DNA from: Tetracentron sinense
Taxonomy: Eukaryota; Streptophyta; Magnoliopsida; Trochodendrales; Trochodendraceae
Length of the DNA stretch: 64,000 bases
NCBI GenBank assembly: GCA_015143295.1
Contig: CM026557.1
Coordinates: 28,057,760 to 28,121,759, forward strand
Direction: 5' to 3'
The translations under genes were made by a program, and so were the position numbers. Shown here in pieces: positions 45,741-56,895 of the stretch (position 1 is its first letter; the number at the start of each line of letters is the position of its first letter). Below the pieces are notes generated by a model. It did not search any database and was not told where the DNA came from. It saw only the letters and a list, made by a program, of their open reading frames with translations.

Positions 45741-45748
45741 AATTTCAG
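45607..45748 (+). other. putative gag-pro intron (142 nt)
   Basis: Donor CAAG/GTACGC and acceptor AATTTCAG/GAACC. Removal joins GTG GTG CAA G with GA ACC CTA and puts gag in the same frame as protease. The segment is T-rich with an AT microsatellite. In copy 2 it is 2 nt shorter (63524-63663), which changes the read-through Gag tail but not the spliced product. That is expected of an intron. RNA evidence is not available here. Confidence 0.7.
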
Positions 45749-47835
45749 GAACCCTACTAGTCAATGAGTATTTGGCTCGAGTATTGATTGATACCGGGTC
45801 TACTCATTCGTTTGTCTCGCCGAGTTTTTCAGAAGGTTTTTCTGCAGGGCCAAGTCAGCTAGAACCGGAGTTAGCCATTTCGACTCCTCTCGGCAAAACA
45901 GTATTGGCAGATAAAGTGTATAGAAATAGTGTGGTCCAAGTTGGAAGCCACGAATTGGCGGTTGATCTCATCGTCCTTGGATTCCAAGACTTTGATGTTA
46001 TATTGGGAATGGATTGGTTAGCAACACATCATGGGCATGTAGCTTGCTTTGAGAAAATGGTACTCTTCAATCCAGTAGAAGGAAAACCATTCCACTTTCG
46101 CGGGTTGAGAAGTAGATCTATTGCTAGTTTTGCGGCGTTGAGCTTAGCTAACCCCGAGGTAAAGGACTCATCGACTATTCCGGTTGTGAGTGAGTTCCTG
46201 GATGTATTTCCAGAGGAGTTGCCAGGATTGCCTCCAGATAGGGAGATTGAGTTTATGATCGAGCTTGCACCAGGCACAGCTCCTGTTTTCAAAGCTCCAT
46301 ATAGGATGGCCCCTATTGAACTCAAGGAGTTGAAGACTCAGTTGGAAGAATTACAAGGCCTTGGTTTCATTCGACCAAGTGTCTCACCGTGGGGTGCCCC
46401 AGTGTTGTTTGTTAAGAAGAAGGATGGCTCGATGCGGATGTGCGTCGATTATCGGCAATTGAACAAAGTCACTATAAAGAATAGGTATCCCTTGCCTAGG
46501 ATTGATGACTTGTTCGATCAGTTGAAGGGAGCGAGATTTTTCTCGAAGATAGATCTTCGATCAGGTTATCACCAGTTGAAGATTAAGGTGGAAGATGTCC
46601 CCAAAACTGCTTTCAGGACTCGATATGGGCACTACGAGTTCTTGGTGATGCCTTTTGGACTCACGAATGCGCTGGCAGCCTTTATGGATTTGATGAACCG
46701 GGTATTCCGGCCACACCTTGATAGGTGCGTGATTGTATTTGTGGATGACATCTTGGTCTATTCCCAGACACAGGAAGATCACACACGCGACCTATGCCTT
46801 GCCTTGGAAATGCTAAGAGAGCACAAGCTATACGCCAAACTTAGCAAGTGTGAGTTTTGGTTGGAAGAGGTGGCATTCCTAGGCCACGTTGTTTCTGCAG
46901 AAGGTATATCGGTAGATCCAAAGAAGATCGAAGCAGTTATGAGTTGGGCGAGGCCCAAGAGTGTTACCGAGATACACAGCTTTCTTGGGTTGGCAGGCTA
47001 CTACAGGAGATTCGTAGAGGGTTTCTCTAGCCTTGCTGCACCGCTCACTTACCTGACAAGGAAGAATGCCAAGTTTGTATGGAGTGATAAGTGCGAGATC
47101 AGTTTCACGGAACTGAAGAAGAGGCTTACTACAGCTCCTGTCCTTACAGTGCCATCCGGACCTCTTTGGTATGAGGTGTACAGTGATGCCTCACACGTTG
47201 GACTTGGATGTGTGCTTATGCAACACAAGAAAGTCATTGCCTATGCATCAAGGCAGTTGAAGGAGCATGAAAAGAATTATCCCACGCACGACTTGGAGCT
47301 TGCGGCGGTCGTGTTTGCACTTAAGATTTGGCGTCATTACCTTTATGGGGTGGAGTTCTATGTGTTCACTGATCACAAGAGTCTCAAGTATCTCTTTTCC
47401 CAAAAGGAGCTGAATCTAAGGCAACGGCGTTGGATGGAATTTTTGAAAGACTATGATTGTACCATTCAATACCACCCGGGTAAAGCAAATGTAGTGGCAG
47501 ATGCTTTGAGTAGAAGACCTCAAGGGTTGTTAGCACATATGTTGGTTCAAGAATGGAAGCTACTAGAAGATTTGGCAAATCTGGACATCAGTGGGAATGA
47601 CTCTGTCCGTGGTCCTACCTTGGCAAATGTTACGGTTCGGCCGTACATTATAGATTTGATCCAAGAATATCAAGCCATGGATGCAGAATTGTTGGCTTAT
47701 CGGGACAAGGAAGTTGCTAAGGGTAGTGAGGACTTCTCTCTCACTAGTCGGGGTGCTATCACATTCAAGGGAAGACTGTGCGTCCCAGCCAATGCAGATC
47801 TTCGAAGAGAAATTTTAGATGAAGCACACCGTTAG
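45749..47835 (+). CDS. pol: TekC copy 1 pol, first part: protease, RT, RNase H
   Basis: The spliced frame starts [21 protein letters not shown]. Protease active site DTGS is at 45790-45801. RT motifs follow in order: [24 protein letters not shown] is split around 46370-46440, then [11 protein letters not shown], then FVDD (46738-46749). RNase H motifs are YSDAS, the [11 protein letters not shown] helix, FTDHKSL and [10 protein letters not shown]. About 694 codons follow the splice point. A TAG at 47833-47835, where the family usually has Ser before K/R-Y-x-x-HPG, separates it from integrase in the same frame. An upstream Met at 45640 lies in the intron and is not a likely start. Confidence 0.88.
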
Positions 47836-49074
47836 AAGTACACAGTGCACCCAGGGGGTACAAAGATGTACCGGAACCTCAAGAGTCACTTTTGGTGGCG
47901 GAATATGAAGAGGGAGGTTGCGGAATATGTGGCACGGTGCTTAGTGTGCCAACAGGTGAAAGCAGAACACATGCGACCCGCCGGTCTATTGCATTCCCTT
48001 CCGATTCCCGAGTGGAAATGGGAGAACATATCCATGGATTTCATAGTTGGCTTGCCAAAGACGGCAAGGGGCTCAGATGCGATATGGGTAGTAGTGGATC
48101 GTTTGACAAAGTCCGCTCATTTCTTACCCTACCGAACTACTTTCAACTCAAGTCAGTTGGCTGCACTATACATCAAGGAAGTAGTTAGATTGCACGGAGT
48201 GCCTGTTAGTATTGTGTCGGATCGGGATCCAAGATTCACGTCAAGATTTTGGAAAAGTTTCCAGGAGGCTATGGGTTCCCGACTTGATTTCAGCACCGCT
48301 TTTCATCCACAGACGGATGGACAAACCGAGAGAGTGAACCAAGTCATTGAAGACATGCTTCGGGCTTGTATGTTGGATTTCAGAGGCAGTTGGGAAGAGC
48401 ACTTGCCATTGGTTGAATTTGCCTATAATAATAGCTATCAGGCAAGTATTCAAATGGCACCATTTGAGGCCTTGTATGGGCGAAGTTGTAGGTCTCCTCT
48501 CTATTGGGATGAGGTAGGCGAAAGGAAAGTACTTGGTCCGGAGTTGATTGAGCAAACTGCAAACACAGTTAAGATCATCCGGGATCGATTGAAAGCCGCT
48601 CAAGATCGCCAGAAAAGTTATGTGGACACACGCCGTAGGGACTTGGAATTTCAAGTAGGGGATCAAGTTTTTGTGAAAGTATCTCCTAGCAAAGGGATCA
48701 TGAGATTTGGGAAGCGAGGCAAGCTCCGTCCTCGGTATGTTGGGCCTTTTGAGATTATCACACGGGTTGGTGAAGTTGCTTATCGAGTAGCTCTTCCACC
48801 TCACATGGCTACAGTTCATAACGTCTTCCATGTGTCCACGCTTCGGAAGTATCTTGCGGATCCTTCGCATGTCATAGACTTGGAACAGTTGGAGATTCGA
48901 GAGGACCTCACCTTGATTGAAAAGCCAGTCCAGATTTTAGATCGAAGGAATCAGGTGCTTCGCAACAAGACAATCCCTTTGGTTCTTGTGCAATGGCAAC
49001 ACCATGCTCGGGAAGAAGCTACATGGGAGCGTGAAGTCGAAGTCAAAGCAAAGTACCCAGAATTACTTGAATGA
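47836..49074 (+). CDS. pol: TekC copy 1 pol, second part: integrase and chromodomain-like tail
   Basis: It is in frame with the first part, after the single TAG. The zinc-binding HHCC module runs HPGGTKMY to CLVCQQVK. The catalytic core has D at 48037 (MDFIVGLP), D at 48220 (VSDRDPRF) and E at 48349 (VIEDMLRAC), a complete DDE set. The GPY/F module is PRYVGPFEIITRVG. The C-terminus, ILDRRNQVLRNKTIPLVLVQ then EEATWEREVEVKAKYPEL, matches the divergent chromodomain of plant chromoviruses, which guides insertion to heterochromatin. It ends TGA at 49072. If the TAG is not bypassed, this part is not made. The first in-frame Met after the stop is at 47845. Confidence 0.88.
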   Translation, partial: KYTVHPGGTKMYRNLKSHFWWRNMKREVAEYVARCLVCQQVKAEHMRPAGLLHSLPIPEWKWENISMDFIVGLPKTARGSDAIWVVVDRLTKSAHFLPYRTTFNSSQLAALYIKEVVRLHGVPVSIVSDRDPRFTSRFWKSFQEAMGSRLDFSTAFHPQTDGQTERVNQVIEDMLRACMLDFRGSWEEHLPLVEFAYNNSYQASIQMAPFEALYGRSCRSPLYWDEVGERKVLGPELIEQTANTVKIIRDRLKAAQDRQKSYVDTRRRDLEFQVGDQVFVKVSPSKGIMRFGKRGKLRPRYVGPFEIITRVGEVAYRVALPPHMATVHNVFHVSTLRKYLADPSHVIDLEQLEIREDLTLIEKPVQILDRRNQVLRNKTIPLVLVQWQHHAREEATWEREVEVKAKYPELLE

Positions 49075-49176
49075 GTTTCTGTGTGAAGTCTGTATATGAC
49101 TTGTAATGTCCTTTTTGATTTGTAATGCAAGTAGTGTCTGAATTTCGAGGACGAAATTTTTGTAAGGGGGGGAGGA
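49075..49176 (+). other. TekC 3' untranslated part and polypurine tract
   Basis: About 100 bases containing TTTCGAGGACGAAATTTTTG and the tract AAGGGGGGGAGGA (49164-49176), the plus-strand primer, directly before the second LTR. Confidence 0.85.
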
Positions 49177-49327
49177 TGTAGAGCCCCAGACTTTTTCATG
49201 CTTAATACATGACACTTTCGTTGTCATCTTGCCTTTTAAGAGGTATGATTAATAAATGAAGAAGAATTTGGAAATTTTGAAATGTCAGAATTGTTCCTCT
49301 TCGAAGTACGAACACAACGCAAGTTGA
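49177..49327 (+). repeat. TekC middle LTR, first 151 bp
   Basis: Same start as LTR1. Broken by Cop2 inside the conserved U3 block (after AAGTTGA); TSD GTTGA is 49323-49327. It continues at 59083. Confidence 0.92.
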
Positions 49328-51513
49328 TGTTGGACATATATGCCCTCGAAAGCCAATAAGAAACTTTTCTATGTTGATTAGACAAGCATCATATTCACAC
49401 AACCAACTATAAAGGGTATTTATATTAATTACTGTCTCATATGATGATGACATAAAGTTCCATAGGTAACATTGTAGGAAAATCATGCAAAGGTTGCGAG
49501 GAGATATGATTTTTCGGTTCCTTGTAAACCTAATATTGTTCGAAGCCTCTAGAGTACTGGTTGGGTGCCGTACTTCATCATGGCTTGCACATGTGTAGTT
49601 CTATGAGATAGTGTGATGAATCTCATTCACAGAGAGTGGTGACTCTTGATTAACATGTGAGTATATGTAGCAAGTACATAATACTGAACGGGGTCACTAG
49701 TGGATACCCTATGGAATACACTGTCAGATTGTATTAGGGTTATCCATTTGACAAATTGTCCTTAGACCTGAGAGGTTAACATTTTCTCAGACATTTGTCT
49801 ATATGGCTTTGATGTGCCAATCGGCAATGTCCAATACACAGGACTAACTCCGGGTACGTTGGGTCATGTACACTATGTTTGGAGAAGTGTGTAAACACTC
49901 AATAAGGAATCCACAACTCCTTAATTGGAGATAATGATATCAAGGTGATACTTGTTGAACTGAACTGTTAAATCCAGTACTGGTGCTTTTCGGTAAAATG
50001 GTCTTTATCGAAGTTGATATTTTTAATATGGAAAAGTATATATAAATATATATGTCAGTTCTTTTCTAATGTTTTCTTCAAAAGTGTTTTGGAGGTTTAG
50101 TTCAATGAAAAGCAATCATGAGAAAGAGTTCTATTCATAAGCTAGGGACTAAGACAGTGGAATTGTTCCAATCCCGGAAGCTTACATGTGATATCAGAAT
50201 GTGGAAGGATTTATTTATAAATATATTGTGAGATGGTACTTACAAGCAATTCTCTAATTTCTGGAGGTTAATCACATTGTGTTAATGGACATTAATTGTG
50301 ATTGGTGGAAGTCCAGGGACTTAGATAACATTCTATGATCCTAATGGAGTTTTAGGAAAGGTGTTTCCTAGTAACAATGCTTCAACCAAAAAGGTGAAGT
50401 ACTTGGTCCCACAACCGGAAATAGGAGATCCCTTTAGATCCCACACACAAGGACCTTCTTAAAGTATTTAATTTAATTTATAATTAAATTAATTAATTTC
50501 TCTAAGTAATCACTATATGGTATAGTGAAGCTCTAAAAGGTGGAATCACATTAGATGTGAAAAACCAAATGGGTAGGACCCATTGGGAATTATTATAAAA
50601 GAATAATTCAAGTGACCAAAAGGGTTTTGGAAACCCTTTAGGCATGTAGGGTGGGACCCACCTAGGGTGGGATGCCCACTTTATGGAGGAAGTTTTATTT
50701 TAATTAGTTTCTAATTAATTAACACCTTATTGGATAAGGTTAGTTAGTTAGTTAGTTAATTAGTTACTAATTAAAGATTCCCTAATTGTTAGGGATTCCA
50801 TTAGTTAGTTACTAATTCAAGATTCCTTATTGGATAAGGATAAGATTAGTTACTAATTGATAAGGTTGGTTTCTTTTAAGATTAATCCTAATTGGATTAG
50901 GAGAATAATCAATAAAGGAAACTATTGAGGAATCCTAATTGGATTAGGATAAGGTTAATGAATTATAATTGGATTACAATTCAAGCAACCAAGAGGGAAC
51001 TTATATAAAGGATTGGATGCCCAGCCCTTTAATATACATAATTCTCCAGAATTTTTTCTTCTCTTCCTCTCCTAAAAAAAACCTCACACCCTCCCCTCTC
51101 TCTCCTTGAGGTGTATGGTCACACCCATCTCTCTCTTCTTTTTGTCTTCTTGATTGGATCTTGAGGAAAAGCAAGAATTCATCTTGTTCATCAAGAAAGG
51201 TTCTTGATTAATAAAGATTGGATCTTTATTCAAGATTCCTAGAGCTGGAAATTTGGAAGGGCCATTAGCTTCCATTAGAGAAAGCTTTAAAGGAAAAAGA
51301 AGGTTCGTGTGAATCGACAGGAGACTTGACACTTATGAAGTTTTGCGAGTACTATTCTAACGTGGATTTGACTTAACAATTTCAAAGTCGCAAAGGTGAA
51401 TGTTATTCTAACCTTCATTGAATAAAATCAATTAGAATCTTAGTCAGATCTTGGGATTCGATGTATGCCCCCCAAGAACTGTGTTTCTAAAATTAAAAAG
51501 TGGCATACTTTCA
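49328..51513 (+). repeat. 5' LTR of Cop2 (2186 bp)
   Basis: TGTTGGACATATATGCCC to GGCATACTTTCA. The TATA box TATAAAG is at 51004-51010. The promoter-side segment 50690-50970 differs from Cop1, with a short segment replaced, so the two are subfamilies. Confidence 0.92.
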
Positions 51514-54500
51514 TTGGTATCAGAGCCAGGGCTATGCTTCTCTTTGATTTTTGAGTTTAATCAAGATTTATATCAAGATTACCTTCCCTATGAATTTTGG
51601 TAGCCCTAATGAATCAATCTTCTAGATTCTTGATTATTGGATAATCATTATTAGGCTTAAGGGATCCCCCTCTAGTTATTGAGGGAGTAATCAAGCCCCT
51701 AGAAATTAGTGTGATACTAATTTCAGTTTTTTGAGGATTTCAAAACCTCTCTTAATTCTATTAGGGATAGGTATATAGAGATATAAATTTGGTTAAAGCC
51801 CTTTAACGATTCAGAGATCCTTTTTATATTAAATTAAATTGTTTAATTTATTCTTATTAGCCTCGGGCAAGTTTTCCCTTTGATATATACCACTTAGATA
51901 TCCATTGATATTTTGGCTAGCATAAATAGATGAGATTTTATTTATTAAATGTTAATTAATAAATCTCATGGTGTTAGACACCCTTGCTTAAGTGTTCTTG
52001 GAGATTAAAGCTTATTTTGATTAAAATTGATTCATGGATTTTCGGATTTGTATTTGATTAGAAGAATCGATACAGTTTCGGTATTTCGGCCATACCTTTG
52101 TGACCATAAGTCCGATTTAGGTCCGTCAGTACATCGTTTCGAAGCCGTCGAAAAGATCTACAACTTTCGTGAAGAAAGTTTTTCCAGAATCAATCGTTTT
52201 GAGGGTCAAAACTTGAGTCGAAAATCTAAAGCGGGAAAAGGAGTTTTCTAAATTAATTTTCCAAGAGGCTTTCAAATTTTTCCTAAATTCCATTATTTGA
52301 TTTGAGAGCATGGGATGCTATTAAATCGTTTAATGGGCTCTCAATTAATTAAATAGTTTAATTATTTGATTCGAGAGCACGGGCTGAGATTTAATTAAAT
52401 TGTTTAATTATCTTCTTCGAGTCCACGGGTTATCATTTAATTAAATGTTAATTATGATATCTTTTATGGTTCCCTAAAAAGTTTATGGGAATAATACCAT
52501 AATTATTGTAGTTGATTTGGATCAATTACATGTGCTCAGAATGACTGCCTGCATAGTATTTATAAGTTTTTATTTGATTAATAGTTAATCAAGTAATTAC
52601 ATAAATGTCATTGGTTGAGATACAGAGTTTTATCTCATGTAAATTTTAATTGATAGAGATCAATTATTTTATGGACATTTAATACTAGTGTTTAGGGTAT
52701 TATTTTATTTAATTGTTAAATCAAATAATCCCTAAAGCAGTTGGCCATTATGGAAAATTTTGAATTCACCTATTATTGATTTTGAATCAATATAAAGTGA
52801 TATTAAAAATTAGCAATTTGCTGATTTTTATTTTGGTCTTTTAATAGTTATTAGATCAAAATAATATAGAAGAGATTAGATCCATAGCCTAGCCGAATTT
52901 AATATGATGTTTTCTATTTGTTTATCAATTGAGGAATGTGATGATGAATTTTAAGGTTAGATTAAATTTTAGAGAAATTGTTTCTCTTAATGATTTTCCA
53001 AGCATTAAAGGAAAATTGTTTTCTTTTAATGATGATCTAAAAACCCTAAGAATTCATTCTTGTCATGCTTGCTTTCTTTGCTCTATGGTTTTTCTATTAA
53101 ATGTTAATAGAGACCTTAACCATATGAGAAAGAGTTTCCCTAAGGTTAACAAAACCCTTGTTGAGGTTATGGACTTTCTAAGTAATTTGTCATGCCATGT
53201 TATTATTCATAGTTGATGAATTGTTAATAAATATTCTTGTTGAATGGTGGATGGGTTCCATGATCATGCCTTCTTCTTCTCTCTCTATTCTCTTCTCTTT
53301 CTTCTTATGAGTTATACTCCCCTTCAAGGTTTCTTATTTTGAATATGATGTAATCTTAGTATTAGGAGTTGCTGATTTTTCTATGGAGAAATCGAATTGA
53401 AGATAGAAGATAATGATAATCGCATGGAGAATAAATCTTAGAAGGTGTTCTACAAGAGTAGTTGTAGGATTTCTAAGATAGCATGATCATGTTGACCCAT
53501 TGTGTGGCAATATTATCTATTTCATGTGATGATTTATTATAACTTTTAGTTGCTTAGAAAAGTCTATAATCCTTGTGATAATGTGATTATCGTTTTTATG
53601 TAAATTTTGGATAATTGGATCAAACCCCACAATATGTGTTTTGTTCAAACATAAAAAGTTTGTGTTTAAATAAAACACATTATTATAGCCCTTTTTGGAC
53701 ATGATTCATGTAATCCATGTTGAAATTTTTACGTGAAATATGTTACTTGCATGATTATGAGATAATTATGTCTTAATTGGCATAGATGTGAGCTAACAAT
53801 ATTCACGATTATGAGAAGTGCTTGAGTGACACTTATAGACCCTAGTAGAGGTCTTAGAGAGTTGTTTAAAGACTTCCATAAATTCTTTTAGACTTAAGGT
53901 TGTTGAACCCTAATGTGCTAAGAATAATTCGTAGAGAATTAAAGGGTAATATAGTCCATTTTGACTTATGGGCTTTAGTGATGCACATGGACACTTTATA
54001 ATTGTTATTCTGGGCCCATGGTGCTTGGTATGACCAATGGTCCATCATATGGATGAATGAACCATTTAAAGCCCACTGATGTTAAAAATGACCTTTGTAC
54101 CCTTGGATTAGATCCATTAAGATTTCTGGGGCTAGTGGGAGTTCATTGAAATTAGTTTGATCTAATTAAAACGAAATTTGATTTATTATCATGTGATGAT
54201 ATTTGTATATTGTTTTATACATGTGATACAATGATAAATATTGTGAATGCTTTTGATATATGCATTAGATGTATAATTTATTCATGATATTCTGTTTTCC
54301 CTCAAGAAAAATATTAAGTGAATTAAATGGGCTAATCTATCCTACGGGATAATGTTGCCCTATGACCTTCCATTATCAATAAGACTGGGAATTAATTAGC
54401 CTGAGTCTTGTCTCTCTGACAGGAATCGGACATAATTCAGTCTAAATTAAACTCCTAGTGTTTTATTTCTATAGTAGATAGGAATGTGTATGGCCTGATA

Positions 54501-54930
54501 GGGAGTGTCAACTAGCATGGGGGCATATTCCTACTTGATCATATGACAACCGAGAATAATGGGTTTCACTTAACCAAGGAACATGACGGCTGACACAGTG
54601 ACAGTCATGTTGTCCTTGGAGGTCACAAGAAAATTGGGAATCACTGATTAACATAAGGAGTTATGCATGAGATGTTCAGTGATGGATAGTTACTATCCAC
54701 CTTGTAGTGCATGTGTGGTACTATCCTAGCATGGAAGATTGCATGTGTATTATAAGGCACCCAATGCTCATCAGAAATATGAAGTAGCATATTTCCTAAT
54801 TTTATAGATTGAGGGGTCTATAAAATTTGACTAAATGATGCGCAATATCATCAAAGATCGAAAGCCCTGATCTAATGATATTATAATGTGTGAAATATTA
54901 TGATGTATGTTTTATTTTCATGTCATTCTA
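51514..54930 (+). other. primer site and long leader of Cop2
   Basis: TGGTATCAGAGC at 51515-51526, then about 3.4 kb without a supported ORF. It contains the gypsy-like block at 52076-52205 (TTTCGGCCATACC ... ACAACTTTCGTG) and the conserved copia leader block near 54420-54700. The 95-codon frame at 52929-53216 is not conserved in Cop1. Confidence 0.7.
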
Positions 54931-56895
54931 TAACCACTTTACCAAGACTTTAATGAGAATCTCTTGACCAATTCAAAGTGTTTGGAATGGAAAAGGAATC
55001 TCAAGTTTGTGCTTACTATCTAAAGAATTGCCCAAGTTCTCACCACTGATGTTAAATCTCATATGAGATGTTTACAGAATACAATAGGGCTGCTAGGCAG
55101 CTTACTATATAAAAGGACAAGTGGACACCAAGTTGACTAGGGAAACCCAGTCACAAAGAATATGATAGAGATCATTGGATTCATAAATCCCAATTCTTGG
55201 TGCTAAGATAAATTGAGATAAATTTATGGGATTAGAGGATATGATCTTCGACAAACTCCCGCAGTCCTTTAATATGGTTATGTTGAACAAGTAGGAAATC
55301 AGATTGTCTGAAATCTCACGTGTTGCATATGGCTAAGAACCTTTGAAGAGTTCAATGCTACTTGCAAAGATGTTCAAAAGAATTGGATTTTCAAAATCCC
55401 GAGCATTTATGCAAAGGAAAGAAATCCAAGATTTTCCATTGGAAAGGTATTCTAGTAGTATGGACAAAGGCTCTTCTGAGAAGAAAGGAAAGTATAAGGA
55501 CTGTGCTTCATAGTGATGCAATTGGTCATTAGATACAAGACAAACCTTTGGAAGGATTGTCCAGTTTGTATACTCATCAAGTCCAACTTAATTGTTGGAA
55601 CCTCCAGCTCCTAATACTTGGTATGATCTTGCTTAAGTGCAATAGTTGCATGTTTGTTAAGGAGAAGGAGATATCTGAGTGGATAAAACTTCTACTTGGG
55701 AATGGGACAAAAGTTTGATGATCATAATTATATGAATCTTCCATTAAGAGGTAGCTAACTTTATTTCACATTCTTTGAAAAGTTCAAGGAATTCCGCATT
55801 GAAATAAATAAACAGCTAGGTAAGTCTTCCATGATTGAGAAGAGTACCTCTTAATAGAAATTTCATAATTTACTCTCATTACATCTGTCTCAGATAATTC
55901 TCATAACAAACCATAGTATGATGGTGTTGTTAAATCGAATTATATTAGATATGATTTGATAGAAGATGAGCTTGGGATTCGCATTAGAGATACTTAATCT
56001 CTATTCCTGGATAACAAAAGATATTTGTAAACAAGAATACAAGTTTCCTAGTAGAGAAACTGAATCTAGAATTGTTCTAGAAGCGGAAGCCCAATAGACC
56101 AATAACTATGAGAATTGATAGAGATCAACTCTCTACTCTCACTATACCTAAATAGTACACTAGAACCCACAGGTCCCAGAATCTGTAGATGAACTAACTT
56201 TTATTTTGATGAAGTAATCAAACTGTTTGATTTTCATCTAAGAATAAAAGTATCATTTGTGTGCAAATTGGTTAGTGGGAGCATAATTACTTTCCTGGCT
56301 CTATGCAGAGATAATATTCTTTTCATTGTGAATGAAGTATGAATATTATTCTTCTCTTAGATTTGATCTAGCAATTATGCAATGAAGGACAAAAACTTTG
56401 ACAACATGTTTTCTTAGTCCTAAATGGTTTAGAGACAAAAGGAAAATGATATTGTTATTCTCCTAATAACAATGATGTTTTTGTGCAAGTAAGATTCCAA
56501 GAAAAGAGTTTCTACCTTTATGGGATGGAATCTGTTTCTCTTAGATATATGATATCATGAGAAAATATACTTGTACTAGACCGGATATTCATCACATGTT
56601 GATGTGATAAGATATTGATCAGATTAGTCCGGAGCATTGCACAATGATAAAGCACAAGCAAGTTAACTTCTGAAAATGACTGTTGGACAGTATCATTTTT
56701 GTTTAGTCTTTTAAGACTATGGTTACTGATAATAAATTTGCAAGAGTTGCAAGTGTTATTGCATCACTACAATAGTTGTGGTAAAGCAGACATGACAGAC
56801 CCATACATATTAAGTTATGTCTCAATTGGTGTTTGAGAAACATCACTGAGAAGATGGGCATTACATCTAATTGGCTTAGAGTGCAAGTGGGAGAT
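54930..56895 (+). pseudogene. decayed copia gag-pol remnant of Cop2
   Basis: Collinear with the Cop1 remnant: gag EWKRNL near 54980, a knuckle relic near 55510, an RT active-site relic ALCRDNILFIVNEV near 56300, TRPDI near 56580, and an RNase H end before AAGTGGGAGAT. Frames shift and stops are common. No domain is complete. Confidence 0.7.

Noticed and set aside
45640-45748. Met at 45640 as the natural start of pol
   Set aside because: It lies in the putative intron, and its length changes by 2 nt in the second copy. The spliced gag-pro junction explains the frame better.
48241-48870. 209-codon minus-strand ORF
   Set aside because: Antisense shadow of the integrase frame, which has all catalytic residues.
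52929-53216. 95-codon ORF in the Cop2 leader
   Set aside because: The Cop1 counterpart (about 26805-27080) has a stop and many amino-acid changes; no sign of constraint.
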